Positions 15,470-23,731 of a DNA stretch of 30,294 nucleotides are shown one piece after another. The stretch's first letter is position 1. Every line of letters starts with the position of its first letter. Source of the DNA: TCS55 sp964343505 (GTDB lineage Bacteria > Fidelibacterota > Marinisomatia > Marinisomatales > TCS55); the NCBI GenBank assembly GCA_964343505.1, contig CAYFJU010000034.1:1-30294 (forward strand). Reading direction: 5' to 3'. The position numbers were made by a program, and so were the translations under genes. The notes beneath the pieces were generated by a model that was not told the origin of the DNA, searched no databases, and saw only the letters and a list, made by a program, of their open reading frames with translations.

Positions 15470-16445
15470 ATAGCCGCGTTTGGTATACGTCGTGGAGACG
15501 TAGTAATCCAGCGCAGGATTTCCCGTTACCATTCACCACCGGCAATACAGATATCTGGGATTCCCGATCCTCCATCATCGTAACCGCATCCTTTAGGGGC
15601 GCATCTTTAGTCACAGACACGGGATTGGATGTCATCACCTCACCAACGGTTAATTGATCAATATCCCCGTTGGTGGCTAAACAGCGTCGCAGGTCGCCTT
15701 CAGTGACAATGCCTAACAGCTGGTTTTCTCCATCCATCACCAAGGCGGCGCCTTGTGGTTTTTCAGTCATTTCAATCACCACTTTTCGTAAACGATCGCC
15801 CACACTCACGGCCGCGACATTTTCAATCGGCTGCATAATGTTGGCCACGGTTAAGCGCAGGCGGCGTCCCAAATCCCCTGCGGGGTGGAATTTGGCAAAA
15901 TCCTCATGATTAAAGCCACGGTGACTCATGAGTACCGCAGCCAGGGCATCCCCGATTGCCATGGTCAGAGTCGTGCTGGAGGTGGGAACAATTCCCAGGG
16001 GGTCCGCTTCTTTTTCGATCGAAGCATCCAACACAACATCCATTTGATCCACCAAGGGTGATTTCATATTGCCAATGATGCCGATCATGGGAGATTCAAA
16101 TTCCTTGAGGGTCGGGAGCAGTCTTACCAATTCCTCCGTGGCACCGCTTTTGGAAATGAGAATGGTAGGGTCTCCCGGGGCATAAATACCCAAGTCACCA
16201 TGGACCGCTTCCGCTGCATGGAGGAAGACGGCCTTGGTGCCGGTACTGCATAAGGTCGCCACAATTTTCTGGGCGATGAGTCCCGATTTCCCCATCCCGC
16301 AAATCACCACTTTCCCGGAATGGTTTACAATGATTTCACTGGCTCGAACGACACTGTCCTGAATGCGTTCAGCGGCATTGATGAGTTCCTGTCCTTCTTC
16401 CCGAAGGATTTGACCGGCGATATTTTTAAGTTCAGAGTTCGTCAT
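15465..16445 (-). CDS. kdsD: D-arabinose 5-phosphate isomerase (Kdo pathway)
   Basis: A 326-residue SIS-plus-CBS enzyme that converts ribulose 5-phosphate to arabinose 5-phosphate, the first committed precursor of Kdo. The SIS domain has the sugar-phosphate loops GMGKSG (50-55) and SKSGATEE (98-105), with HAAEAVHGDLG between. Two CBS motifs fill the C-terminal third (from about 205), a likely regulatory pair. Length equals the KdsD/KpsF/GutQ family; context with kdsA, kdsB and kdsC in the same array supports KdsD. It is the last gene of the 13-gene array, 15 nt after argF. In many bacteria it lies between kdsA and kdsC, so its position here is displaced. Confidence 0.93.
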   Translation of the reverse strand: MTNSELKNIAGQILREEGQELINAAERIQDSVVRASEIIVNHSGKVVICGMGKSGLIAQKIVATLCSTGTKAVFLHAAEAVHGDLGIYAPGDPTILISKSGATEELVRLLPTLKEFESPMIGIIGNMKSPLVDQMDVVLDASIEKEADPLGIVPTSSTTLTMAIGDALAAVLMSHRGFNHEDFAKFHPAGDLGRRLRLTVANIMQPIENVAAVSVGDRLRKVVIEMTEKPQGAALVMDGENQLLGIVTEGDLRRCLATNGDIDQLTVGEVMTSNPVSVTKDAPLKDAVTMMEDRESQISVLPVVNGNGKSCAGLLRLHDVYQTRLF

Positions 16446-16460
16446 TGCAATCGCGGTAAA

Positions 16461-17378
16461 TTACGCCTTCCCGGCGATCTTTACCATAATGGCATTTTGG
16501 GCATGCATGCGGTTCTCAGCTTCATCAAATACGATCGAATTGGGTGCTTCCATAACCGCATCGGTTACCTCCCGGCCCCGTTCTGCCGGCAAGCAGTGCA
16601 TAAATAATGTATCCTTCCCGGTGGAATCCATCAGGTTTGAATTCACCTGGAAATCTGCAAATATCTTTTCACGGGCTTCTGCTTCTTCCTTCTGCCCCAT
16701 GGAAGCCCACACATCGGTGTAAATCACATCCGCACCGGAAACGCCCACTTTCGGATCATGACTAATTTCCACTTTCGAAAGGCCCGCATCCTCTACGAGC
16801 TTAACGGCCCCAGCATCCGGTTCAAATCCTTCGGGGCAGACACAGGTAAAATGAAAGGGGATGCGCGCCGCCAAATGGAGCCAGGAATGAACAATATTAT
16901 TTCCATCTCCCACATAAGCAATTTTCAAATCATCCAAGTGGCCACGGTGTTCATAAACAGTGAGAATATCGGCCATAATCTGGCAAGGGTGGTTATAATC
17001 CGTCAGGCCATTCACTACCGGTATTGAGGCAAATTCGGCTAATTCAAGAATGTGTTTGTGATCAAAGAGGCGCGCCATGATCATATCATTATAGCCGCTG
17101 AATACACGGGCAATATCTTTCACCGCTTCCCTTTTACCAATCCCAATATCATTAGGACCAAGATAAAGGGCATGGCCGCCCAGGCGGCAGAACCCCGTTT
17201 CAAACGAAACGCGTGTCCGAGCCGATGGCTTAGCAAAAATCATGGCCAAGGAATGGTCCTTAAATGGTTGATAATCTTCCCTGTTTTTCAGTTTCATCTT
17301 TATCTCTTTGGCTAACTCAAGAGTCTCCCAAATTTCGTCAGCGGTGAAATCCGTAATGTGCAAAAAATCTCTTTTCAT
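16461..17378 (-). CDS. argF: Ornithine carbamoyltransferase
   Basis: A 305-residue transcarbamoylase that makes citrulline from ornithine and carbamoyl phosphate in arginine synthesis. The carbamoyl-phosphate loop reads SARTR (52-56), a form of the S-x-R-T-R motif. DYNHPCQ (127-133) and HCLPAERG (261-268) are intact. The SMG loop in DVWASMGQ (222-229) specifies ornithine, against the acetyl- or succinyl-ornithine forms. Length is normal. No other arginine gene is present, so the gene sits as an isolated metabolic enzyme between hslU and kdsD. Its 42-nt leader is almost pure purine on the coding strand with several AAGGA copies, suggesting strong ribosome loading. Confidence 0.95.
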   Translation of the reverse strand: MKRDFLHITDFTADEIWETLELAKEIKMKLKNREDYQPFKDHSLAMIFAKPSARTRVSFETGFCRLGGHALYLGPNDIGIGKREAVKDIARVFSGYNDMIMARLFDHKHILELAEFASIPVVNGLTDYNHPCQIMADILTVYEHRGHLDDLKIAYVGDGNNIVHSWLHLAARIPFHFTCVCPEGFEPDAGAVKLVEDAGLSKVEISHDPKVGVSGADVIYTDVWASMGQKEEAEAREKIFADFQVNSNLMDSTGKDTLFMHCLPAERGREVTDAVMEAPNSIVFDEAENRMHAQNAIMVKIAGKA

Positions 17379-17420
17379 CCTTTTTTTCTTCCTTATTCCT
17401 TCTTCCTTGGTTCTTTTTCC
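17379..17420 (-). promoter_or_regulatory. Polypurine leader with repeated AAGGA upstream of argF
   Basis: Of the 42 bases between the hslU stop and the argF start, 39 are purine on the coding strand. AAGGA occurs four times in or at the edge of the spacer, and a further AAGGA runs into the ATG itself. Multiple Shine-Dalgarno-like boxes could act as a ribosome standby or capture site. A slipped-strand expansion of an RBS is another explanation. Confidence 0.45.
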
Positions 17421-18758
17421 TTATAAGATGTATTTACTCAAATCCTGGTCTTCCACGATATCTTTCAATTTTTCATCCACCATTTTTTGCGTAATGGTAA
17501 TCGTTTTTTTCCGGCCGCTGGATTCATCAAACATGAAATCATCCAACAATGTTGTCATAACGGTATGGAGCCTGCGGGCGCCGATATTTTCCATTTTGGT
17601 ATTGACCTCAGCAGCAATCTTAGCGATGGCGCGAATGGCCTTCGGTTCAAATTTTAAGGTCACATTTTCTGCACCCAGCAAAGCCATGTACTGCTTGATC
17701 AATGACGATTCGGGGTGTTTCAGGATCTTCACAAAATCATTGATGGACAATTTATCCATTTCAACCCGGATGGGGAATCGTCCCTGGAGTTCAGGAATCA
17801 TATCCGAAGGTGATGAAACATGAAAGGCGCCGGCGGAAATGAAGAGGACATGTTCGGTTCGGATCATGCCGTATTTGGTCGGTACGCGGCTTCCTTCCAC
17901 AATGGGCAGCAAATCACGCTGTACCCCTTCCCGGCTTACATCCGGGCCGGAACCACTCCCACCGCTATCCACAATTTTATCAATTTCGTCCAGGAAAACG
18001 ATACCGTTATTCTCCACCTTATCTTTTGTCATCCGCACCAGTTCTTCCTGGTCCATGAGATTGTCCGCCTCTATCTCGATCAGTATGTTCCTCGCTTCAG
18101 AAACAGGCATTTTGCGGCGCTTTTTATGACCCGGCATCACATTGGATAACATTTCCTTTAGGTTCAACCCCATGTCGTCCCCGCCCAGAGGACCGAACAC
18201 CTGCATCATGGGGGCCGCTTCTTCAGTCACTTCAATTTCGATTTCCCGCTCCTCAAAATCACCGTGCTGTAATTTTTGACGCAGACGGTCCCGGGTTTTC
18301 TGGCGCCGTTCTTCTTCTGTCTTTGTCGGCTTGTGGGCCCCATCACTAGGGAAAAGAGAATCTAAAATTCTTTCCTCAGCCAGTGTTTCTGCCAGGGTCT
18401 GGACTTCTGTATGTTTTTCCCGCTTAACGATGCTCATGGCTACATCGGTTAAATCCCTGATAATGGATTCCACATCGCGGCCGACATAACCCACTTCGGT
18501 AAATTTGCTCGCTTCCACTTTCACGAAAGGTGCTTTAGCCAAATTGGCTAAGCGGCGGGAAATTTCCGTTTTCCCCACGCCGGTGGGACCGATGAGAATA
18601 ATATTGTTGGGAACAATTTCATTCCGCATGGTGCCTTCAATCTGCTGTCGGCGCCAGCGGTTTCGCAGAGCAATCGCCACCGCCCGTTTAGCACTGGATT
18701 GTCCCACAATGTAGCGGTCCAATTCCTTTACAATTTGTTTGGGAGTAAAGTTGCTCAT
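17421..18758 (-). CDS. hslU: ATP-dependent protease ATPase subunit HslU (ClpY)
   Basis: A 445-residue AAA+ unfoldase, the hexameric ring that feeds HslV. It has Walker A GPTGVGKT (57-64) and Walker B VFLDEIDK (near 250). The pore-loop segment KFTEVGYVGRDVES contains the expected GYVG. The inserted I-domain (about 110-240) is rich in charged residues. Sensor residues lie in GRFPIRVEM and in the C-terminal GARRLHTV segment. The C-terminus ends YIL, in keeping with HslU tails that dock in HslV. The ATG overlaps the hslV stop by 4 nt (ATGA), so the two subunits are coupled. The length of about 445 is normal, and the gene is complete. Confidence 0.97.
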   Translation of the reverse strand: MSNFTPKQIVKELDRYIVGQSSAKRAVAIALRNRWRRQQIEGTMRNEIVPNNIILIGPTGVGKTEISRRLANLAKAPFVKVEASKFTEVGYVGRDVESIIRDLTDVAMSIVKREKHTEVQTLAETLAEERILDSLFPSDGAHKPTKTEEERRQKTRDRLRQKLQHGDFEEREIEIEVTEEAAPMMQVFGPLGGDDMGLNLKEMLSNVMPGHKKRRKMPVSEARNILIEIEADNLMDQEELVRMTKDKVENNGIVFLDEIDKIVDSGGSGSGPDVSREGVQRDLLPIVEGSRVPTKYGMIRTEHVLFISAGAFHVSSPSDMIPELQGRFPIRVEMDKLSINDFVKILKHPESSLIKQYMALLGAENVTLKFEPKAIRAIAKIAAEVNTKMENIGARRLHTVMTTLLDDFMFDESSGRKKTITITQKMVDEKLKDIVEDQDLSKYIL

Positions 18759-19300
18759 TTCGCCTCTAAAACTGTAATGGAATCATTGGTATAAATACAT
18801 AAATCGGCAGCGATTTGGAGTGACTTTTCCACAATCTTTTTGGCTGGGTAAGTGGTGCTTTTCATGAATGCCGTGGCTGCCGCCTGGGCGAAACCACCGC
18901 CGGAACCGATGGCAATAATAGGCCCGTCAGGTTCAATCACATTACCGTCTCCGGAAACAATGAAAGCGTGCCGTTTATCCATCAGCGCCAGGAGGGCTTC
19001 CAAGTTGCGGAGGTATTTATCCGTGCGCCATTCTTTAGCCAGTTCCACCACAGCTCTTTTCAGGTCTCCTTCATATTCATCCAGCTTGGATTCAAACTTT
19101 TCAAACAAAGTGAGCGCATCGGCAGCGGCACCGGCGAAACCACCGAGGATAATGCCTCTTTCAGATTCAAATTGGCGCACCTTAACCGCTTTTTGCTTAA
19201 AAGCCATGTCGCCAAAAGTCACTTGGCCATCACCCCCAAGGGCAATGACACCTTTTTTGCGGACACCAAGAATGGTTGTTGAACGAATTTTTACGTCCAT
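18755..19300 (-). CDS. hslV: ATP-dependent protease subunit HslV (ClpQ)
   Basis: A 181-residue proteasome-beta-like peptidase. The start reads MDVKIRS-TTILGV. Aligned with the classical M-TTI start, the catalytic Thr is residue 8, after a 7-residue extension that would have to be removed. The GDGQVTFGD and KAVKVR segments hold the Lys and neighbouring residues expected in the active site, and GSGGGFAQAAA lies in the C-terminal half. It assembles as double hexamers capped by HslU. The gene starts directly after the hflC stop (0 nt) and overlaps hslU by 4 nt. Identification is firm; the short propeptide is the only unusual point. Confidence 0.96.
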   Translation of the reverse strand: MDVKIRSTTILGVRKKGVIALGGDGQVTFGDMAFKQKAVKVRQFESERGIILGGFAGAAADALTLFEKFESKLDEYEGDLKRAVVELAKEWRTDKYLRNLEALLALMDKRHAFIVSGDGNVIEPDGPIIAIGSGGGFAQAAATAFMKSTTYPAKKIVEKSLQIAADLCIYTNDSITVLEAK

Positions 19301-20149
19301 TTATTTCTCTAATAACAATTTGAATAAACGGGAATTCGCCGGCAATACGAGTGTCGTTTTATCATCAACCACTTTTTTGTAGGCATCTAAGGTGCGGACA
19401 AATTCATAAAATTTCGGATCGGCAGAATAGGCCTTGGCATACACTTCCACCGCTTTGGCGTCTCCTTCACCGCGAACCCGTTCCGCTTCTTTATAGGCAT
19501 CGGCTAAAATAATGGTTTTATCTTTATCGGTCGATGCGCGAATCTTTTGTGCTTCTTCTTCACCCTCAGAACGGAATTTATTGGCCTGCCGTTTCCGTTC
19601 CGCTTCCATGCGGGCATAGATAGACTCCTCATTTTGAGAAGGAAGATCAACCCGCCGGATGCGTACATCCACCACTTCGATCCCGTAATCCTGGGTCGCA
19701 TTATTACTGGCGCGGGTGACTTTTTCCATGATTTCTTCCCTGTTTTCCGTAATGATCTCTACCATGTCATGGGTCCCCAATTCACGGCGCAGTTCAGAAT
19801 ATACAATATCATCCATGCGACTTAGAGCCGTAGGAATCGCCTGCACCGTTTTCAAGAATTGGAGTGGATCGACAATTTTCCAGCGGACATAATTATCGAC
19901 AATGAGTGATTTTTTATCCCTACTCAGAATCTCTTCCGGCGGTGAATCGTACTCTAATAAACGGTCATCAAATACGACTTTTTCCTGGATGGGAAAAGGC
20001 ACCTTCATGTGCAGGCCCGGTGTCGTGATGGTCCGAACCGGTTTCCCGAATTGGAGTATCACTGCCTGCTCCGTTTCATCCACAATAAAAACTGTTGTCA
20101 GTCCCAGCAGGACGATGATTGCACCTAATGCAATGAATATCTTTTTCAT
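19301..20149 (-). CDS. hflC: HflC, SPFH-domain regulator of FtsH
   Basis: A 282-residue membrane protein with an N-terminal transmembrane helix (IALGAIIVLLGLTTVFIV, about 5-22), then an SPFH/band-7 domain (DETEQAVILQFGKPVRTI, later GIEVVDVRIRRVDLP), and a long charged coiled coil (about 180-240, rich in E, R, K and A). HflC forms with HflK a large membrane cage around the FtsH protease. The gene follows hflK after 2 nt and abuts hslV. It is complete and of typical length. The order hflK-hflC is standard; the following hslVU pair makes this a proteolysis block. Confidence 0.93.
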   Translation of the reverse strand: MKKIFIALGAIIVLLGLTTVFIVDETEQAVILQFGKPVRTITTPGLHMKVPFPIQEKVVFDDRLLEYDSPPEEILSRDKKSLIVDNYVRWKIVDPLQFLKTVQAIPTALSRMDDIVYSELRRELGTHDMVEIITENREEIMEKVTRASNNATQDYGIEVVDVRIRRVDLPSQNEESIYARMEAERKRQANKFRSEGEEEAQKIRASTDKDKTIILADAYKEAERVRGEGDAKAVEVYAKAYSADPKFYEFVRTLDAYKKVVDDKTTLVLPANSRLFKLLLEK

Positions 20150-20151
20150 GA

Positions 20152-21114
20152 TTATTTATCCCCCTTTGCTTTCAAATTCAGCAAATTAATCAAATTTCCA
20201 TTTTCAGAATCCGGGACAATGATCTTTTCCCTATTGGACAGAATTTCCTCCACCGTTTCCAGGTACATGCGCGTTTCAGTAACACCTTTGGCCTTACGGT
20301 ATTCTTTGAGGACGGCGCTGAATTTGGCCACATCACCTTCGGCCCGGGCAATCCGTGCTTCTTTGTAACCTTCCGCTTCCCTGATCCTAGCCTGGGCTTC
20401 CCCACGGGCTTTGGGAATCACATCATTGCGATACCCTTCTGCCTGGTTCACCATCCGGTTTTTATCTTCTTTGGCTGATGCCACATCTTTGAATGCTGCA
20501 ATAACCTGTTCAGGTGGACTCACATCCTGGAGTTGAACAGCCACGACCAAGATCCCCGTTTCATACTTATCCAAAATGGTTTGGACTAATTCCTTGGTTT
20601 CTTCCTGGATCATGAATTTTCCGGCAGTGAGCGCTTCATCAATATTGTGGCGCCCGACCACCGTCCTCAAGGAGGCTTCGGACGCTTCCCTGACGGTCAA
20701 TTCCGGTTGGATGAAATTAAATGAATAATCTTTCGGATCCTTAATGCGGTACTGGACAATCATTTCTGCATCAACAATATTTTCATCCCCGGTGAGCATA
20801 AGGCTTTCCCGCTCAACCGTCTGGTACTGGTTTTTACCGACGGAACGAAAACCAATTTCGATACGTTTGACCTCCGTCACCTTAGGTGTCTGTACTGTTT
20901 CGATCGGATATGGAAAGTGGTAATTCAACCCCGATTGAGCCGCTCTGGTATATTCGCCGAATGTCTGCACGACACCGACTTCATCCGGGCCCACCACGTA
21001 AATTCCTGTGAGCAGCCACAGGACCAGTGCAATTCCCATAATGGGCAGTGCACCCATGGATATTGAGGGCACCTTGATTTCCTGGTCCCCTACGATAATT
21101 CGTTTGTATTGCAT
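20152..21114 (-). CDS. hflK: HflK, SPFH-domain regulator of FtsH
   Basis: A 320-residue band-7 protein. An N-terminal transmembrane helix (ALPIMGIALVLWLLTGIYVV, about 22-41) leads into GPDEVGVVQTFGEYTRAAQ and the SPFH core, including YHFPYPIETVQTPKV and LQDVSPPEQVIAAFKDVASA, hallmarks of HflK. A charged helical tail follows (NQAEGYRNDVIPKARGEA region). It partners HflC. The ATG has a good Shine-Dalgarno box, AAGGGG, five bases upstream, and lies 13 nt after the rpoN stop. It lacks the long glycine-rich cytoplasmic extension of the E. coli protein, as many non-proteobacterial HflK do. Confidence 0.94.
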   Translation of the reverse strand: MQYKRIIVGDQEIKVPSISMGALPIMGIALVLWLLTGIYVVGPDEVGVVQTFGEYTRAAQSGLNYHFPYPIETVQTPKVTEVKRIEIGFRSVGKNQYQTVERESLMLTGDENIVDAEMIVQYRIKDPKDYSFNFIQPELTVREASEASLRTVVGRHNIDEALTAGKFMIQEETKELVQTILDKYETGILVVAVQLQDVSPPEQVIAAFKDVASAKEDKNRMVNQAEGYRNDVIPKARGEAQARIREAEGYKEARIARAEGDVAKFSAVLKEYRKAKGVTETRMYLETVEEILSNREKIIVPDSENGNLINLLNLKAKGDK

Positions 21115-21127
21115 GTTTTCCCCTTAA

Positions 21128-22477
21128 TTAGTGAGTTAATTGCCGCCGCAATCGCGCGACAGGAAGATGTAATTGTTCTCTGTATTTCGCCACGGTTCGG
21201 CGGGCCACAGGAAAGCCCTCTACCCTTAGTTGATCGGCTAAGTCCGTGTCCGTCAACGGTGAGTCTTTATCTTCATTATTGATGAGTCTCTTCAGCAAAT
21301 CTTTAATCGCATTGGTGCTGACTTCCTCTCCACTTGCCAGTGTATATCCTTCGGTGAAAAAGGATTTCAATTCAAAAATACCGTAGGGTGTATCCACATA
21401 TTTTCCCCGCGTAGAACGGCTGATCGTGGATATATCCATGTCTATGTCTTCCGCTATATCCTGGAGTTTCATGGGAATGAGTGAATCAACCTCACCCTTA
21501 AAAAAAACAGGCTGCCGTTCAATAATGGCATTCATCACAGCCGTCAGGGTATGACGTCTTTGTTGAATGGCCTGGATGAACCAGGAAGCCGAATCAAATT
21601 TCTCTTTGAGATATTTTAGTGTTTCCCGCGATAATTCTGGCTGATTCAAAAGGGTTAAATATTCATTGCTCAAATTCAGTTCCGGAATCCAAGAGTCATT
21701 CACAATAACGATCCATTTCCCCTCCCGCTGAACCGCCAATAAATCCGGGATTACCGTTTCGGTTCCCGTTCCGATTTTACCTTCCCCCGGTCGGGGGTTC
21801 AAGTGGGTGATTTCTTCTATGATGTCAGCTAATAAATCTTTAGGAATATCCAAATGCTTCTGGAGAGCGTCATAACGGTGATTGGCGAAATCATCAAAAT
21901 ATTCAGCCAGAATTTGGTACCCTAAAGTTTGTTCTTTCCCCTTCATCTGGATCAACAGGCAATCTTGCAACCCCCTGGCGGCGATGCCGGGCGGATCTAA
22001 CTGGTGCACTTTTTCCAACACACTATTTACGTCTTCATCGGATCGATTGTAGCGGTCCGCAATGATCACCGGATCAACAGCCAAATAACCGTTTTCATCC
22101 AGGTTCCACAATATCTCTTCTGCAATCGCCCGTTCCCAATCCAGTAGGTTAAAGCTGTCCAACTGGCGAACCAATCCTTCCACGAAGTCCACCTGTTCTG
22201 CCATGGGGATGTCACGGTCTTCTGTGCGGGCATTGTCATAGATATTGGCGGGCTCATATTCATCCGGATCTTCTTCATAGTCAACTTCAGTAGATTCGGC
22301 AGCAACGATTTCTTCCTCTTCCTGTGGTTCGGTTTGATCTAAAACAGGGTTACTTTCTAACTCATCTAAAATTTTTTGTTCAAGATTGGATATATTGAGT
22401 TGCAGAATGCTGGCCTGGAGGACCTGCTGAGGCGACAGGGTTTGGCGCAGAGATTGACTTTGTTTTAAGCGCGGCAT
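21128..22477 (-). CDS. rpoN: RNA polymerase sigma-54 factor
   Basis: A 449-residue sigma-54. Region I is Q/L-rich (LKQSQSLRQTLSPQQVLQAS, 4-23), followed by an acidic linker (about 50-95). The core-binding region includes DPPGIAARGLQDCLL and RPGEGKIG. The DNA-binding end has the helix-turn-helix and the RpoN box ARRTVAKYREQL near the C-terminus, which reads the -24 promoter element. Sigma-54 needs AAA+ enhancer-binding activators; none lies in this window. It overlaps lptB by one base (TGATG). The lptB-rpoN pairing is widely conserved in Gram-negatives, so the context is normal, but the usual downstream genes (hpf, ptsN, rapZ) are replaced by hflKC and hslVU. Confidence 0.96.
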   Translation of the reverse strand: MPRLKQSQSLRQTLSPQQVLQASILQLNISNLEQKILDELESNPVLDQTEPQEEEEIVAAESTEVDYEEDPDEYEPANIYDNARTEDRDIPMAEQVDFVEGLVRQLDSFNLLDWERAIAEEILWNLDENGYLAVDPVIIADRYNRSDEDVNSVLEKVHQLDPPGIAARGLQDCLLIQMKGKEQTLGYQILAEYFDDFANHRYDALQKHLDIPKDLLADIIEEITHLNPRPGEGKIGTGTETVIPDLLAVQREGKWIVIVNDSWIPELNLSNEYLTLLNQPELSRETLKYLKEKFDSASWFIQAIQQRRHTLTAVMNAIIERQPVFFKGEVDSLIPMKLQDIAEDIDMDISTISRSTRGKYVDTPYGIFELKSFFTEGYTLASGEEVSTNAIKDLLKRLINNEDKDSPLTDTDLADQLRVEGFPVARRTVAKYREQLHLPVARLRRQLTH

Positions 22478-23211
22478 CAGAGTGTGAACCGCTCTCCCAA
22501 ATACAGCCGGCGGGCTTCTTCATCGTTGGCTAAAAATTCGGATGTGCCCGATTTTAATATTTTTCCGTCAAATAATAAATAGGATCGATCGGTGATGGAA
22601 AGTGTCTCACGAACATTGTGGTCGGTGATCAATACGCCAATATTGCGTTCTTTGAGTGAATGAACAATAGATTGAATATCTTCAACCGCAATGGGATCCA
22701 CCCCGGCGAAGGGTTCGTCCAATAGAATAAAATCAGGATCGATGGCCAGTGATCGGCAAATCTCTACACGGCGCCGTTCTCCGCCTGATAAACTATTCCC
22801 TTTATTTTTCCGGATATGCTGAATGGACAGATCATCCAAAAGTTTTTCTACCTTTTCCGCCTGTTCTTTTTTGGATAGGCTGGTCATTTCCAGGACCAGG
22901 CGCAGATTGTCTTCCACAGACAATTTCCCGAAAATAGAGGGCTCCTGGGACAGGTAACCGATCCCGGAGCGGCTGCGTTGATACATGGCCCGAGTTGTTA
23001 TATTATTTTTATCCAGAAAGATTTTTCCGCGAGTCGGTTTAATCATACCAGTGATCATATAAAAGGTGGTGGTTTTCCCGGCGCCGTTGGGTCCCAAGAG
23101 TCCGACGATTTCACCCTTATTCACATTTAGGTCCACGTCCCGGACGACCCAGCGTTTACCGTAGCGCTTATGCAATCCGTTGGTGCTGAGCTGCTGATGG
23201 CTATTCTTCAT
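22477..23211 (-). CDS. lptB: LPS export ABC transporter ATPase LptB
   Basis: An ABC ATPase of about 244 residues that powers LPS extraction by LptFG. It has Walker A GPNGAGKTT, signature LSGGERRR, Walker B FILLDEPFAGVDP and the H-loop DHNVRETL, all typical of LptB. Three ATGs in frame are close together; I chose 23211 (MKNSHQQ) because GAGG stands six bases upstream, whereas the first ATG at 23223 has no such box. Either start overlaps the lptC end. Its downstream partner is rpoN. LptF and LptG are not in the window, and lptA is missing from its usual slot before lptB. Confidence 0.94.
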   Translation of the reverse strand: MKNSHQQLSTNGLHKRYGKRWVVRDVDLNVNKGEIVGLLGPNGAGKTTTFYMITGMIKPTRGKIFLDKNNITTRAMYQRSRSGIGYLSQEPSIFGKLSVEDNLRLVLEMTSLSKKEQAEKVEKLLDDLSIQHIRKNKGNSLSGGERRRVEICRSLAIDPDFILLDEPFAGVDPIAVEDIQSIVHSLKERNIGVLITDHNVRETLSITDRSYLLFDGKILKSGTSEFLANDEEARRLYLGERFTL

Positions 23212-23731
23212 CTTCATCCTCATGAAAAACGCCGGTGGGTTTTAAGATCTTCCAATTATTCAATTCTACATCCGATTCAAATCCAACGCCGTATAGAGTA
23301 TCATTCTTTTCAGTGATAAATATAACACGATTTTCGGTATATACCCTTTCCCGAAGATTATCCCAAGAAAGGGTATCGGTGAACAAGGTGACGCCACTGT
23401 CGGATACGACAATTACATTACCGATTGCCACCATAAAATCCCGTTCTTCCTCAACCTGGGCCAACAGGGACTTCATGTGCGTGGTGTGCTCTTCCTGCTC
23501 ATTAAAGAAATCCGCATCAACATTATCATCTAACAAAATAAACTGCCGGTCGTTATACTTCTCTAAATGTCCTGAACGGATGACAGCGCGCTTGGCCCCT
23601 TCATTGGTGAGGGTGATGGTGGCATCCCAGCTTTCCGCATCTGGGCGTCCTTCCCGGGATTCACCTGTTTTCTGCACCTCCGTCGCTTCGCAACCCAGGG
23701 TAAGAACCATGAGAAAAAGAATAGGTCTCAC
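23201..23731 (-). CDS. lptC: LptC-like LPS export protein, lipoprotein form
   Basis: A 176-residue protein with a beta-jellyroll of LptC type: GHLEKYNDRQFILLDD, FMVAIGNVIVV, LFTDTLSWDNLRERVYTENR and DTLYGVGFESD follow the order G.l..y...q, A.GnV, L.Td.L.W....e.iy and G.Gf.sd. LptC carries LPS from the inner-membrane LptBFG to the LptA bridge. The N-terminus has a lipobox, LTLGC (Cys14), in place of a transmembrane helix, as in some FCB bacteria. The start is GTG, overlapping the kdsC stop as GTGA. The ORF ends in an acidic tail (HEDEDEE) whose codons overlap the lptB start. LptA is an alternative name, but the motif set fits LptC better. Confidence 0.88.
   Translation of the reverse strand: MRPILFLMVLTLGCEATEVQKTGESREGRPDAESWDATITLTNEGAKRAVIRSGHLEKYNDRQFILLDDNVDADFFNEQEEHTTHMKSLLAQVEEERDFMVAIGNVIVVSDSGVTLFTDTLSWDNLRERVYTENRVIFITEKNDTLYGVGFESDVELNNWKILKPTGVFHEDEDEE

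Noticed and set aside
18852..19382. 176-codon plus-strand frame opposite hslV
   Set aside because: It is antisense to a well-conserved protease gene; the Ser/Pro-rich translation is typical of a shadow frame.
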